DNA of 64,000 nt from an uncultured Eubacteriales bacterium (GTDB lineage: Bacteria > Bacillota > Clostridia > Christensenellales > Aristaeellaceae): assembly GCA_900315315.1 (NCBI GenBank), contig OMYT01000026.1:1-64000 (forward strand), given 5' to 3'. The notes beneath the pieces were generated by a model that was not told where the DNA came from, did not search any database, and saw nothing but the letters and a program-made list of their open reading frames with translations. The position numbers and the translations under genes were made by a program. Below are positions 45,503 through 52,380 of this stretch, one piece after another; the first letter of the stretch is position 1; each line of letters starts with the position of its first letter.

Positions 45503-46060
45503 ATGAAAAAGAATGCACCGTATGAGATCAATTGGGCTACCAATACCATTACCGTTTCCAAGCGTTTCATGGAAGCATCAACCATTATAGGGCAGGGTAC
45601 ATATGCCACTATGATGGAGTTGCGGAAATTGAATATGCCGATTTCTGTGCGGGAAATCCGGCGTAAGAAGACAGGACCGATGTGGAGTACTGAGCGCATG
45701 GAATGGTATCTTGACCATGTTGAGGATAGTGCTGAGTACTGGAAAAAGTACAATGTGCTTGATGGTAATTCTCGTGCCATGAAATGGGGATGGTTTAAAA
45801 AAACTTTTCCCCATTGCCAGAAACTGCCTATACTGACTGATGATCTCAAGTATAAGGTTCACCCTGAAGAATATGAGGGTAAGAAAGAAAAGAATTGGGT
45901 GAGATCGACTAAGGTTATAGATAAAAACGAAGCGGCCGCACCGCAGAATGTATCTGTACAGACTTCGAAAGATACGAAAAATCAGGATTTAGTCAATCCA
46001 GAAGTATACACCTCCGCCGCACATGGTAAAACCTCGTCTGAAGAAGATAATGCGGCATGA
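45503..46060 (+). CDS. Element protein of unknown function, second of a paralogous pair
   Basis: A protein of 185 residues. Residues 1-120 align with the preceding gene product (shared MKKNA start, KxFMxAS and xIRRKKT, then WxKKxF). A hydrophilic tail of about 65 residues (KNWVRSTKVIDKNEAAAPQNV and onward) is not shared. AGAAAGGATGAG precedes the ATG. Paralogy suggests duplication within the element; the DNA role, if any, is unknown. A terminator follows at 46089. Confidence 0.65.
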   Translation: MKKNAPYEINWATNTITVSKRFMEASTIIGQGTYATMMELRKLNMPISVREIRRKKTGPMWSTERMEWYLDHVEDSAEYWKKYNVLDGNSRAMKWGWFKKTFPHCQKLPILTDDLKYKVHPEEYEGKKEKNWVRSTKVIDKNEAAAPQNVSVQTSKDTKNQDLVNPEVYTSAAHGKTSSEEDNAA

Positions 46061-46088
46061 ATAGAAAAACAAAGCAGAATAGCGCATG

Positions 46089-46119
46089 AGGCTTTCCTCC
46101 CAGAGGAAGGCCTTTTTTA
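46089..46119 (+). terminator. Rho-independent terminator
   Basis: AGGCTTTCCTC and GAGGAAGGCCT (one G-U) around a 3-base loop, then TTTTTATT. Confidence 0.85.
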
Positions 46120-46156
46120 TTGGTGCGAAATCAAGTATTTGACAAAAACCTATTAT

Positions 46157-46185
46157 TTGACTAGGCGTTTAAATTATGGTATAAT
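46157..46185 (+). promoter_or_regulatory. Strong sigma-A promoter for the helicase operon
   Basis: TTGACT (46157-46162), a 17-base spacer and TATAAT (46180-46185). It rules out any start codon before about 46192 for the downstream gene. Confidence 0.85.
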
Positions 46186-46191
46186 TTTTTT

Positions 46192-46321
46192 AGATAAAAG
46201 GGAAAGGAAGCCCATTTCAGCAGTGCCAAAAGGCATGTGCTGTTTTGTTTGCCTATGCCTGTTTTCAAAAAATTTATATTATGGAGGTCTGCGCCGAAAG
46301 AAAGCGCAGGATAATGAATGT
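46192..46321 (+). promoter_or_regulatory. Structured 5' leader of the helicase operon
   Basis: The leader of about 130 bases has AGGCAT pairing with ATGCCT (46230-46262) and a CTGCGC..GCGCAG hairpin (46289-46309) just upstream of the first start codon. A GGAGG lies between them without a matching start. It may regulate translation. Confidence 0.4.
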
Positions 46322-46636
46322 ATGAAAAAAAATAACATGACAAGACAAAACTGGTTTACTGACAATCCTTTCTTTGTTGACAAAAACGCTTATGATATGT
46401 TTGCTGAGTATATGCTATCCGCAGCAGATGAAGGCGAATTGCCGAAGTGCTTTGATCATCAGAGGCCAGGAAAACTGACAATGCAAGACATTAAAAGGTT
46501 CTCACAGAAATTCAAGCAGGATACAGGGCTATCTATTGAGTTTAGGCTTATGACTTGTGACAATTGCGATAGACTGCACTGCCTGATAATTGTTGATGAA
46601 CCCGAAGAAAACGAAAGGGAGGACGATGAAGAATGA
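46322..46636 (+). CDS. Small element protein of unknown function
   Basis: A protein of 104 residues that begins MKKNNMTRQNWFTDNPFFVDKNAYDMF and ends with an acidic tail (DEPEENEREDDEE). A CDNCDR segment near residue 80 may bind metal. No family is recognised. AGGAT lies 10 bases before the ATG; the reading frame is open further upstream but crosses the promoter. The stop TGA overlaps the start of the helicase-like gene (ATGA). Confidence 0.65.
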   Translation: MKKNNMTRQNWFTDNPFFVDKNAYDMFAEYMLSAADEGELPKCFDHQRPGKLTMQDIKRFSQKFKQDTGLSIEFRLMTCDNCDRLHCLIIVDEPEENEREDDEE

Positions 46637-47895
46637 TCGGGACTAAACACATTTCGGATCTGATTACAGATCCAAACGCCTTACTTTAGGGGCGAATCAA
46701 CATTATTGACGCAGGTGTCAGCGCGGGAAAGACGCATTTCGCGTTGACAACGATACCAGAATGGACAAGTCCAGAAAAAATGCTCTATCTGATTGATACC
46801 ACAAATGGTGAAATGCGGATTCAGCAAAACATTATTGCAACAAGCAGACTGGATTACGCCTTTTGCGACTACAACACCAAGCATGTCTGGGGCAATGAGC
46901 ACGCAGCGGATGGAAAGATGTGCGTGATGACATATGCAGGCTTCGGAAGTGAAGTACGGAATGCAGGAAGCAGTTTCAACTGGTTCGGCTATGATTACAT
47001 TATATGCGATGAAATGCAGAATCTTGTTGATTATCAACGATTTAGCGCACGAAGCGCAAATTTGGAAGCAGCCGAAAATGCCCTGAGAGCAATTTGCGCC
47101 GAAGGCTCAACTAAAATTGTTGCCATGAGTGCTACGCCAAAGAAGATTTGGGATCGCTTTGGTGGGTTATGCTATGATGTTCACTTTGACCGCAGCGATC
47201 TGATCAATTTATGCACAACTAACAGCATTCCCTATTCTGGTACAGTACAGGAATTGCTTGATGCCAACAAAGGCAAAACCGGTATACTCTATGTGACGGA
47301 AATAACAAAAATGAAGCAATACATTGAATATGCAAATAGTATTGGCTTTCATGCAAATGGATTCTGGAGTATCAGTCCTGACACTCTGAGTAAGCATCCC
47401 ATGAGTCAGGATCAGATGGATTTGCGGAAAAATGTGCTTGTTGATGAGACCATTCCTGTAGAAACCGATCTTCTGGTAATCAACAGAGCATCGGAAACCT
47501 GTATTAAAATTCAGGAAAAGAAGCGTAAGGTCGATTTTATCATCGTTCACGATAAGAACGAAGAGATCAAAACACAGGTTCGCGGAAGATATCATGGAGA
47601 CTTGGAAACCTTTTATTATCACAGTGTTGATGATACAAACCGCGCGAGAATTGCAAACCAAAAAGTTCCCTCTAAGTTCCTTAATCGTCCATTATATACA
47701 GAAGATATGGAAGAATTGCGTTGGAAACTGAAGCTTTTGCGGCCAGATGGTACGCATTATGGTAATCCAACCTTTATCAAATACCTTAAGGAATGCGGTT
47801 ATAATGTATCTGATGCCAAGAAAGATCGCAAGCAAAGGGGAAAATACTATTGGATTATTACTGAGGGGGAGACCATTTCTGGTCAACTCTTATAG
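46633..47895 (+). CDS. SF2 helicase-like protein with an in-frame TAG at codon 19
   Basis: The frame of 421 codons starts at an ATG that overlaps the preceding stop and has GGGAGG 10 bases upstream. After MIGTKHISDLITDPNALL comes TAG (46687-46689), then GRINIIDAGVSAGKTHFAL, whose AGVSAGKT is a Walker A motif; no usable start codon lies between TAG and Walker A. Later motifs agree: YDYIICDEMQNL (Walker B, DE), IVAMSATP (motif III) and QVRGRYHGD (motif VI). It looks like a replication or repair helicase of superfamily 2. The gene is either read through, recoded or a recent pseudogene. It ends in TAG too, and read-through would add 11 residues to TAA 47929-47931. Confidence 0.75.
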
Positions 47896-47943
47896 GAAGA
47901 ATCCAAAAATGGTACACAGGACAACAAGTAAAACTGTTAGCAA

Positions 47944-48003
47944 CCAAAGTACCGAGGGCTTACGCCCTCGGACTTTGGTCCACCCAGAGCTGACGCTCTG
48001 GGT
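47944..48003 (+). ncRNA. Tandem stem-loops with TTAC and TGAC loops
   Basis: In the 331-base gap after the helicase-like gene. Stem-loop 1: CCAAAGT then CCGAGGGC, loop TTAC, GCCCTCGG then ACTTTGG, with one bulged A. Stem-loop 2: ACCCAGAGC, loop TGAC, GCTCTGGGT, followed by AAAACTTTCTTTTTTT. The last stem could be a terminator. The rest of the gap (48004-48226) shows no gene. Confidence 0.5.
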
Positions 48004-48226
48004 AAAACTTTCTTTTTTTGATTGAACTATAGGAAACTGGAAAGAAAAGGAAACATGCGGTAAAAAAGATAGAGTATCAAAAAAAGACGAATTGTTGCGG
48101 CGGCACTGGCGTAACAAACCTGGTCAGTGGCTTTTTGCAAAATAGTACATTGGGGTTTTGATCTTTGGTCTATTGGCGTTGTCCAATTTGGTACATGCGC
48201 TAAAAGAAGGAATAAGGAAGTGATTT

Positions 48227-48472
48227 ATGGATGACTACCCGTTTGATGAATTGTTTTAGATTCTGATGAAAAGTGACCGTGCGTTTGCCTATTGTTGCCA
48301 ATACTTCATTGAGGATGTAACAGGTTGGCGCATAAAGGAAGAACTGCGCGAAAAGCGCGAGAATGGAGTTAATGAAAGATATGTGCTTTCGCGCTATATG
48401 GCCTCATGGATACCATGGGAGCCGCGCGCAGATAAGTTAATAGCGCGGGTGCGCGAACTGGCAGGTGAGTAA
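48227..48472 (+). CDS. Small element protein with an in-frame TAG at codon 11
   Basis: The frame of 82 codons starts at ATG 48227 with AAGGAAG 6 bases upstream. MDDYPFDELF is followed by TAG (48257-48259), then ILMKSDRAFAYCCQYFIEDVT and a charged helical body (KEELREKRENGVNERYVLSRYM) to TAA. The first ATG after TAG (48266) has no ribosome site, so the TAG lies inside the gene rather than before it. The family is not recognised. The product is probably a small cytosolic protein of about 81 residues if read through. Confidence 0.6.
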
Positions 48473-48497
48473 ATCTCATCTGCCTTTTTCTTTTTTG
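48460..48497 (+). terminator. Terminator overlapping the stop codon
   Basis: GGCAGGTGAG and CTCATCTGCC (one G-U) with loop TAAAT that includes the stop codon, then TTTTTC and TTTTTT. Confidence 0.75.
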
Positions 48498-48512
48498 CGC
48501 CGGTTGATGGCG

Positions 48513-48612
48513 CTAGTACAGCGTTCTGTAAATGACTATACCAACGAAAGCGAGCAATCTCAATGATTTCAAGCGATTATTTGGTCTAGCCAATTCGAAG
48601 ACGTTGTACTAG
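48513..48612. ncRNA. Candidate structured RNA or recombination site, about 100 bases
   Basis: The outer 12-bp arms CTAGTACAGCGT (48513-48524) and ACGTTGTACTAG (48601-48612) pair with one G-U. A second 9-bp helix (CTATACCAA 48536-48544 with TTGGTCTAG 48581-48589, one mismatch) nests inside, with small hairpins within. It lies between a terminator and the convergent repressor gene. It could be a structured RNA, an origin or a recombinase site. Confidence 0.4.
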
Positions 48613-48680
48613 GGGTGTTCCACGGGCTCTTTAGCGCGTGAAAGCGCGAAAATCCGGAAACATAGCCCCCCACCTATGGC

Positions 48681-48890
48681 TTATTGATCATCGGGGATAT
48701 ATTCCATCAAGTCACTCGGTTGACATTCAAGCACAGCGCAAATTTTATCAAGTGCATCAATGGGAAGATGCTTAACATTTCCTGTACAGATCGCGGAAAT
48801 GGTAGAAGGTCTGATTCCAGTTTTTTCGGCTAATTCTTTTTGATTCATTTCTTTAAGTGCTAATTGAACTCTGACGCGGAATTTTATCAT
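48681..48890 (-). CDS. XRE-family repressor
   Basis: A protein of 69 residues with a Cro/C1 helix-turn-helix: LALKEMNQKELAEKTGIRPSTISAICTGNVKHLPIDALDKICAVL. The ATG at 48890 is preceded by GGGGGTGG at a good distance. It is divergent from the ArdC operon promoter (48994), whose region holds inverted repeats, and it is probably the repressor of that promoter and its own. Confidence 0.85.
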   Translation of the reverse strand: MIKFRVRVQLALKEMNQKELAEKTGIRPSTISAICTGNVKHLPIDALDKICAVLECQPSDLMEYIPDDQ

Positions 48891-48993
48891 AAAGCCACCC
48901 CCCTCAACGGGTGATTCTATCACGAAATTAGTTATTCTGCAACTAAATTAGAAAAATAATTTGGAAATTTCGCAATAAAATAACGAAAAGTAG

Positions 48994-49022
48994 TTGACAA
49001 ATAACGAATATCGTTATATAAT
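48994..49022 (+). promoter_or_regulatory. Consensus promoter with embedded operator
   Basis: TTGACA (48994-48999), a 17-base spacer and TATAAT (49017-49022). The spacer contains the perfect inverted repeat TAACGA-ATA-TCGTTA (49002-49016). Further AT-rich inverted sequences (AATTAGTT..AACTAAATT near 48930-48955; TTTCG..CGAAA near 48967-48987) suggest two or three repressor sites. Confidence 0.8.
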
Positions 49023-49079
49023 AACAATGTCAGGAGGGGTTACAAAAACCAAAGCCCCCAACGAAAGGAGAAACCGAAA

Positions 49080-49355
49080 ATGTGCAAGCCGAATCCGACT
49101 ATCGAAAAGACCGTATCCGACCTGATGGAAATCCGCGCGATGATTGAAGAGCTTCAGAATCAGGCCGAAGCCTTGACGGATACCGTCAAAGCCTATATGG
49201 GCGATGAGGAAACAATGCTTGTAGGCTCTTGGAAAATCACCTATCGCGAAACCGTCAGCAAGCGCATCGACAGCGCCGAACTGAAAAAGGTTCTGGGTGA
49301 CTGCCTTGATCCCTACTACAAGACAGTGATCACAAGACCCTTCAGGATCGCGTAA
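49080..49355 (+). CDS. Phage/plasmid-type protein of unknown function
   Basis: A protein of 91 residues. A coiled helix (MEIRAMIEELQNQAEALTDTV) is followed by a small beta domain (MLVGSWKITYRETVSKRID) and a C-terminal TRPFRIA. This layout is widespread among small proteins encoded near phage recombination or ArdC genes; the function is not known. AAAGGAG precedes the ATG. It is the first gene of the promoter at 48994, about 120 bases before the ArdC gene. Confidence 0.65.
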   Translation: MCKPNPTIEKTVSDLMEIRAMIEELQNQAEALTDTVKAYMGDEETMLVGSWKITYRETVSKRIDSAELKKVLGDCLDPYYKTVITRPFRIA

Positions 49356-49476
49356 AAACCCCGAAAGCTCTGCAAAGCCTTCGGGGGAAAGCCCCACCGA
49401 AACCGCGAAGAAACGGGGAGCAAGCCAATTATAACAGACTTGCTCCCCTCCCTCAAGAGAGAAAGGAGAGCAGAAA

Positions 49477-50301
49477 ATGGATATCTTTCAGACAGTAACC
49501 GATAGGATTGTTGCAGAACTGGAAAACGGCGTTATTCCGTGGAGAAAACCGTGGCAAGCCGCAGGGCTGGCAATCAGCCACACCACAGGAAAGCCCTACA
49601 GCCTTTTGAATCAGATGCTTCTCGGGCGGGCGGGCGAATATCTGACTTTCGCACAGGTGAAGCAGGAGGGCGGCTATGTCCGCAAGGGTGAAAAATCCTC
49701 AATCATTACTTTCTGGAAATGGATTGACAAGGAAGATGAGGAAACAGGCGAAACCGTGCAGATTCCGTTTCTTCGTTACTATAATGTATTCCATATTGAC
49801 CAGTGCGAAGGAATCAGCCCGAAATATACGAAAGAGCTGACAGAAACCGCGAACCCTGACGAAACCGCTGAAGCCATTATTGCAGACTATACCGCCCGCG
49901 AAGGCTTGACGATTGAACATGAACACGGAAATCGTGCTTATTACCAACCCGCAACGGATAAAGTGGTTCTCCCGCTGATGAAACAGTTTGCCGAAAGTTC
50001 TGAATACTATTCTACACTGTTTCACGAATTGACTCACAGCACAGGGCACGAAAAGCGGCTGAATCGTTTAGACGCTCCCGCCCACTTCGGTTCCGAGGAT
50101 TACAGCAAGGAAGAACTGATAGCCGAAATTGGTTCCTCTGCTCTGGTTTATCACTGCGGATTGGAAACGCCGAACAGCTTCCGCAACAATACCGCATATA
50201 TTCAGAACTGGCTCCAAGTGCTGAAGAATGACAAGCGGTTTATCGTTTCCGCAGCGGGCAAGGCAGAAAAAGCAGTCAACTTCATTCTGGTGGGGCAATA
50301 A
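49477..50301 (+). CDS. ArdC-like antirestriction protein with zincin domain
   Basis: A protein of 274 residues. The N-terminal domain (about 1-110; ELENGVIPWRKPW, YSLLNQMLL) is the ArdC ssDNA-binding domain, and the C-terminal zincin-like metallopeptidase domain has FHELTHSTGHEKRLNR (HExxH near 183) and the Glu in EELIAEIG. ArdC proteins protect incoming DNA from host restriction enzymes. Its position in the repressor-controlled operon fits expression upon entry into a new host. Confidence 0.88.
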   Translation: MDIFQTVTDRIVAELENGVIPWRKPWQAAGLAISHTTGKPYSLLNQMLLGRAGEYLTFAQVKQEGGYVRKGEKSSIITFWKWIDKEDEETGETVQIPFLRYYNVFHIDQCEGISPKYTKELTETANPDETAEAIIADYTAREGLTIEHEHGNRAYYQPATDKVVLPLMKQFAESSEYYSTLFHELTHSTGHEKRLNRLDAPAHFGSEDYSKEELIAEIGSSALVYHCGLETPNSFRNNTAYIQNWLQVLKNDKRFIVSAAGKAEKAVNFILVGQ

Positions 50302-50334
50302 GCCCCGCCAGAAAACAGATTGGAGGATTTGATC

Positions 50335-50526
50335 ATGGAAAACAGTATCAGCGGAACGCTTGTAGAAATGCGGTTGATTGCGGAAGGCGCGATATCTCTG
50401 TATGAGAAGAACCAGAAACCAGACGCGGATGCTTATAGGCTGATAGGTGAAGCCCTGTATATTCTTCAGGAACGAATCAGTTATTGCTTGCTTGCCTGTC
50501 AGAATAGCGGGAAAAAAAGTGATTGA
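50335..50526 (+). CDS. Small element protein of unknown function
   Basis: A protein of 63 residues, probably all helical (LVEMRLIAEGAISLYEKN; ALYILQERISYCLLACQ), with two Cys near the C-terminus. TTGGAGG lies 9 bases before the ATG at 50335. It sits in the ArdC operon, 34 bases downstream of it. Confidence 0.6.
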   Translation: MENSISGTLVEMRLIAEGAISLYEKNQKPDADAYRLIGEALYILQERISYCLLACQNSGKKSD

Positions 50527-50598
50527 CAGGCAGGTGATCACTTGACAGCGGAACAGAGCAGTTTTTTTCTGCTCTGGCTCGTTGTCAGTGCGGGCAAT

Positions 50599-50679
50599 CG
50601 CGCCAGAACTTTTGACTTACGGAACAGCGCGAAAACCGCGCCAGAACATAGGGTCAAATGGGTTCAAAAGATAGGGTCA
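50599..50679 (+). repeat. Direct repeats upstream of the resolvase gene (candidate res site)
   Basis: CGCGCCAGAAC occurs at 50599-50609 and 50637-50647; ATAGGGTCA at 50648-50656 and 50671-50679. Serine resolvases often bind paired sites beside their own gene. The intervening region also holds a CAGAGCAG..CTGCTCTG hairpin at about 50551-50576. Confidence 0.4.
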
Positions 50680-50700
50680 TCAGAAAGGAGCCGAAAAGCT

Positions 50701-51267
50701 ATGATTTACGGGTATGCGCGCGTATCAACTCAAACGCAAGGACGCGATGGAAACTCTCTTGAGGAACAGGTTTCAGCCCTGACTGCTTACGGATGTCAGG
50801 AAATCGTTCAGGAAGCGTTTACAGGTAAAACGATGGAACGCCCCGCGTTTCAAGCATTGTTGCAGAAGCTGACAGAACAGGATACATTGGTGGTTACCAA
50901 ATTGGATAGGTTCGCCCGCACCGCGATTGATGGCGTTCAGACTGTCAGAAACTTGTTTGAACGTGGTGTCCGCGTTCACATTCTGAATATGGGACTGATA
51001 GAAAATACGCTGACAGGAAATTTGATTCTGACCGTGATGCTCGCGTTTGCCGAATACGAACGCGGTATGATTGTGGAGCGGACACAGCTTGGAAAATCCG
51101 TTGCTCGCCTGAATCCAGACTTCAAAGATGGAAGACCCCGTAAATACACCGATGCAAAAATTCAGCTTGCACTTGACCTGTTGGAATCTGGAAAAAGCTA
51201 TGGGCTGGTGCAGAAAATGACGGGAATTAGTAAATCAACGTTGATACGAGCTAGAAGGCAACAATGA
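50701..51267 (+). CDS. Serine recombinase / resolvase
   Basis: A protein of 188 residues of the small serine recombinase family. The catalytic Ser9 is in [14 protein letters not shown] and [14 protein letters not shown] carry the conserved Arg residues. A C-terminal HTH_7 domain follows ([32 protein letters not shown]). AAAGGAG lies 10 bases before ATG 50701; the frame is open upstream but without conserved sequence. It may resolve element dimers or plasmid-like forms. Confidence 0.9.
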   Translation: MIYGYARVSTQTQGRDGNSLEEQVSALTAYGCQEIVQEAFTGKTMERPAFQALLQKLTEQDTLVVTKLDRFARTAIDGVQTVRNLFERGVRVHILNMGLIENTLTGNLILTVMLAFAEYERGMIVERTQLGKSVARLNPDFKDGRPRKYTDAKIQLALDLLESGKSYGLVQKMTGISKSTLIRARRQQ

Positions 51268-51286
51268 ATATGAGACGAAAGAAAAA

Positions 51287-51318
51287 CCTGCTGAGCTAGA
51301 TGATCCAGCAGGCTTTTT
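51287..51318. terminator. Terminator between the resolvase and BspA-like genes
   Basis: AAAAACCTGCTG and CAGCAGGCTTTTT form a stem with A/T flanks that can serve both convergent genes. Confidence 0.75.
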
Positions 51319-51322
51319 CGTG

Positions 51323-51943
51323 TTAATCGGGTGATCGGTCAATTACAACATTTTCACATCCTTCAAATGCATCTGCGGGAATTTCCAGATTCGCAGGTGC
51401 TTTGATATACCTTAGATTCTTACAATTACGGAAGGCATAATGCCCGACAGATGTGCAGTTGCTTGGAATAATAATCGCTTCACAAGCCAGGTTTTCAAAT
51501 GCTTCATCTTCAATAGTTGTAAGCATGTTGGGAAGACGAATCACAGACATATTATTCAGGGCAAGCATCTCAATGCTCTTTGTTTGTCTGGTGAATCCTT
51601 CTTTGGAGAATTCAGCAGATGTATAAGTTGCAGATCCCGTAGTGTCATCCGTCGGTGAATCAATTACAGCATTGACATTAACGGTTTCTGTTTCTGTATG
51701 AGATGCATCATTTTTACAGGTATGAGATGCGGTAATAGTTGAATGATCCACTGCCCATTTATATTCTGCTGCATTCCAATTATGCCTCAGCGCAGCAATC
51801 ACTGTGTCAGCCAGTGCAATCTCATGCTCTGCGGCCGCATCCGAGAAGTACTTGCCGCACTTCGTGCAGTACCAGTATTCGGTATTGCCCGCTGTAGTGC
51901 AGGTTGCAGCAACAGCAGCGGTATGCGCCATCGGATCGTCATG
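51323..51943 (-). CDS. C-terminal fragment of the frameshifted BspA-like protein
   Basis: About 206 codons in a shifted frame with no start codon of its own. It begins in the same repeat type as the upstream part (HDDPMAHTAAVAATCTTAGNTEYW, then CTKCGKYFSDAAAEHEIALAD) and ends in a BspA LRR block (SIEMLALNNMSVIRLP, AIIIPSNCTSVGHYAFRNC). Compared with the neighbouring repeat units, about 20 bases that would encode VIAATG are missing at the junction. Confidence 0.65.
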   Translation of the reverse strand, partial: HDDPMAHTAAVAATCTTAGNTEYWYCTKCGKYFSDAAAEHEIALADTVIAALRHNWNAAEYKWAVDHSTITASHTCKNDASHTETETVNVNAVIDSPTDDTTGSATYTSAEFSKEGFTRQTKSIEMLALNNMSVIRLPNMLTTIEDEAFENLACEAIIIPSNCTSVGHYAFRNCKNLRYIKAPANLEIPADAFEGCENVVIDRSPD

Positions 51944-52380
51944 TATCAGCCAGAGCAATCTCATGCTCAGCAGCCGCATCAGAGAAGTATTTGCCGCACT
52001 TGGAGCAATGCCAGTATTCGGTATTGCCAGCAGTGATGCAGGTTTCCTCGACCGCATCCGTATGCTCCATCGGAGCGTCATGTCCTGTTGCGGCGATCAC
52101 CGTATCAGCAAGAGCAATCTCATGCTCTGCGGCCGCATCGGTGAAGTACTTGCCGCACTTCGTGCAATGCCAGTATTCGATATTGCCAGCAGTGATGCAG
52201 GTTGCGGCCTGGGCATCATGATGCTCGAGGTCATGACCCAGCGCAGGAATCTCTACGTATGTGCTGTATTCACAGCCGTCACGATTGCAGGTATCGTAGC
52301 CATTCCAGCCTACTTCAGTACAGGTTGCGGCCTGGGCATCATGATGCTCGAGATCGTGACCTAAGACCGGAACTGTTACT
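51810..52380 (-). repeat. Imperfect coding repeats of Cys-rich modules
   Basis: Units encoding AATC..GNTEYWHCTKCGKYF..ALADT recur about three times, and ones encoding GHDLEHHDAQAATC about twice (52198-52238 and 52320-52362 are nearly identical). The frameshift lies inside this array. Confidence 0.7.

Noticed and set aside
46744..47895. TTG at 46744 as the true start of the helicase-like gene
   Set aside because: It lacks a ribosome site and would cut off the Walker A motif; the ATG at 46633 has both a ribosome site and the usual stop/start overlap.
48513..48612. A suppressor tRNA with CUA anticodon
   Set aside because: A CTA lies in a small stem-loop here, but no T-arm with TTCRANT loop, no 7-bp acceptor at the right distance and no D-arm can be built. 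I see no suppressor tRNA anywhere in the window.
50542..50700. An N-terminal extension of the resolvase
   Set aside because: The sequence before ATG 50701 is not like any resolvase, and a ribosome site fits the ATG at 50701.
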